From the NCBI GenBank assembly GCA_003527885.1, contig DPWB01000057.1, positions 1 to 6,006 of the forward strand: a stretch of 6,006 nucleotides of DNA, given 5' to 3'. Both the position numbers and the translations under genes were made by a program. This document shows positions 5,383 through 6,006 of this stretch, piece by piece (within the stretch, counting starts at the first letter, position 1; every line of letters begins with the position of its first letter). Below the pieces are notes generated by a model. That model ran no database searches. It saw only the letters and a list, made by a program, of their open reading frames with translations, and was not told the DNA's origin. Source of the DNA: Candidatus Competibacteraceae bacterium. GTDB taxonomy: Bacteria > Pseudomonadota > Gammaproteobacteria > Competibacterales > Competibacteraceae.

Positions 5383-6006
5383 AGATAAGCCCTCACCATT
5401 TGATAGCCGTCCCGCAGCATCTCGCCCGGTTTGAGCTGGTACTGGCGCATCAGGTGACGCGCCAGCGGCAAGATTTTCCGCTTGGCTTTGCCATCGACCC
5501 GGAACAGTTGCTCCATGCCGCTGGCGACCACCTCGGGATAGAGGTTTTGCAGGCGGGCGCTGTTGACGAAGGCCGGGGCGTGACGGTAGGCCCGAAAATC
5601 GGTGGAAACGTTGCGCTGTTTCAGATGCTGGCGATAGCTGGACAGGGCGCGCGCGGAAAAGCGGTCCCGGCGACAGGCTTCGATGGCGGTTTCCGCCGCC
5701 GCCAGACCGGATTGCATCGCGTAATTCATGCCCTCCAGATACAACCCGGCGGCCAGACAAAAGCCGGCGGCGTCGCCCGCCACCAACATGCCGTCGGTGT
5801 ACAGGGTCGGTTTCATGGTCCAGCCGCTTTCCGGGATCAAGTGCGCGGAATATTCCCGCAGCTTGCCGCCGCGCACCAGCGGCGCGACCGCCGGATGGGC
5901 CTTGAACCGCTCTAATAGTTCGTAGGGTCGCTTGCGCCGTTCCACCAGCGACGACACCTGACCGATCACCCCCAGCGATAGCGAGTCCCGGTTGGTGTAG
6001 AGCTGT
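5376..6006 (-). CDS. fixC: FixC-like ETF-quinone oxidoreductase flavoprotein, C-terminal half (5' end outside window)
   Basis: An FAD-dependent electron transfer flavoprotein-quinone oxidoreductase of the FixC type, which passes electrons from reduced ETF to the membrane quinone pool together with FixX. The frame is open to the window edge; 209 residues are visible of a family usually near 430, so roughly half is missing. Visible marks include LYTNRDSLSLGV at the edge, LIPESGW, the FAD-binding motif DGMLVAGDAAGF (GDAAG at about visible residues 77-81), and LEGMNYAMQSGLAAAE immediately after it. The C-terminus ends in QMVRAYLW with TGA at 5378-5376. A start near 5969 would use an internal GTG and is not the real start. 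Overlap with fixX shows that the two are translated together. Confidence 0.95.
   Translation of the reverse strand, partial: QLYTNRDSLSLGVIGQVSSLVERRKRPYELLERFKAHPAVAPLVRGGKLREYSAHLIPESGWTMKPTLYTDGMLVAGDAAGFCLAAGLYLEGMNYAMQSGLAAAETAIEACRRDRFSARALSSYRQHLKQRNVSTDFRAYRHAPAFVNSARLQNLYPEVVASGMEQLFRVDGKAKRKILPLARHLMRQYQLKPGEMLRDGYQMVRAYLW

Overview
The window carries most of a mycofactocin (MFT) biosynthesis and use locus, joined in one operon to a FixC/FixX/ETF-beta electron-transfer module. The anchor is a 63-residue precursor peptide, MftA, at 1629-1820 on the minus strand, which ends in the diagnostic IDGMCGVY. Around it on the same strand lie MftB (peptide-binding chaperone), a mycofactocin-type short-chain dehydrogenase (SDR), MftF (glycosyltransferase) and MftE (creatininase-fold peptidase).

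Layout. Positions 3-389 (+) hold the C-terminal end of a sigma-54-dependent activator with a Fis-type HTH, convergent with everything else. From 6006 down to 444 all genes are on the minus strand, in transcription order: fixC-like flavoprotein (5' end outside the window), fixX-like ferredoxin, ETF beta subunit (fixA/etfB), mftE, mftF, mftA, SDR, mftB. Four junctions overlap (fixC/fixX, etfB/mftE, mftE/mftF, SDR/mftB), and gaps occur only at fixX/etfB (20 nt), mftF/mftA (52 nt) and mftA/SDR (94 nt). The mftA/SDR gap contains a perfect 10-bp inverted repeat.

How the genes work together. From established MFT biochemistry, MftB presents MftA to the radical-SAM enzyme MftC, which modifies the terminal Val-Tyr. 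MftE releases the Val-Tyr-derived unit, MftD oxidises it to the redox cofactor, and MftF adds glucose units. SDRs of this class use the cofactor to re-oxidise a tightly held nicotinamide. I infer that the reduced cofactor, or the dehydrogenase, passes electrons through ETF to FixC/FixX and on to quinone. mftC, mftD and an ETF alpha (fixB) gene are not in the window. Because the operon ends at mftB against a convergent gene, they should lie upstream beyond 6006 or elsewhere.

Organism. The DNA is visibly GC-rich with short intergenic spaces. A sigma-54 activator of AcoR type beside the cluster and a Fix-type ETF dehydrogenase point to a proteobacterium rather than the actinobacteria in which mycofactocin is best known. 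I cannot name genus or species from the sequence alone.
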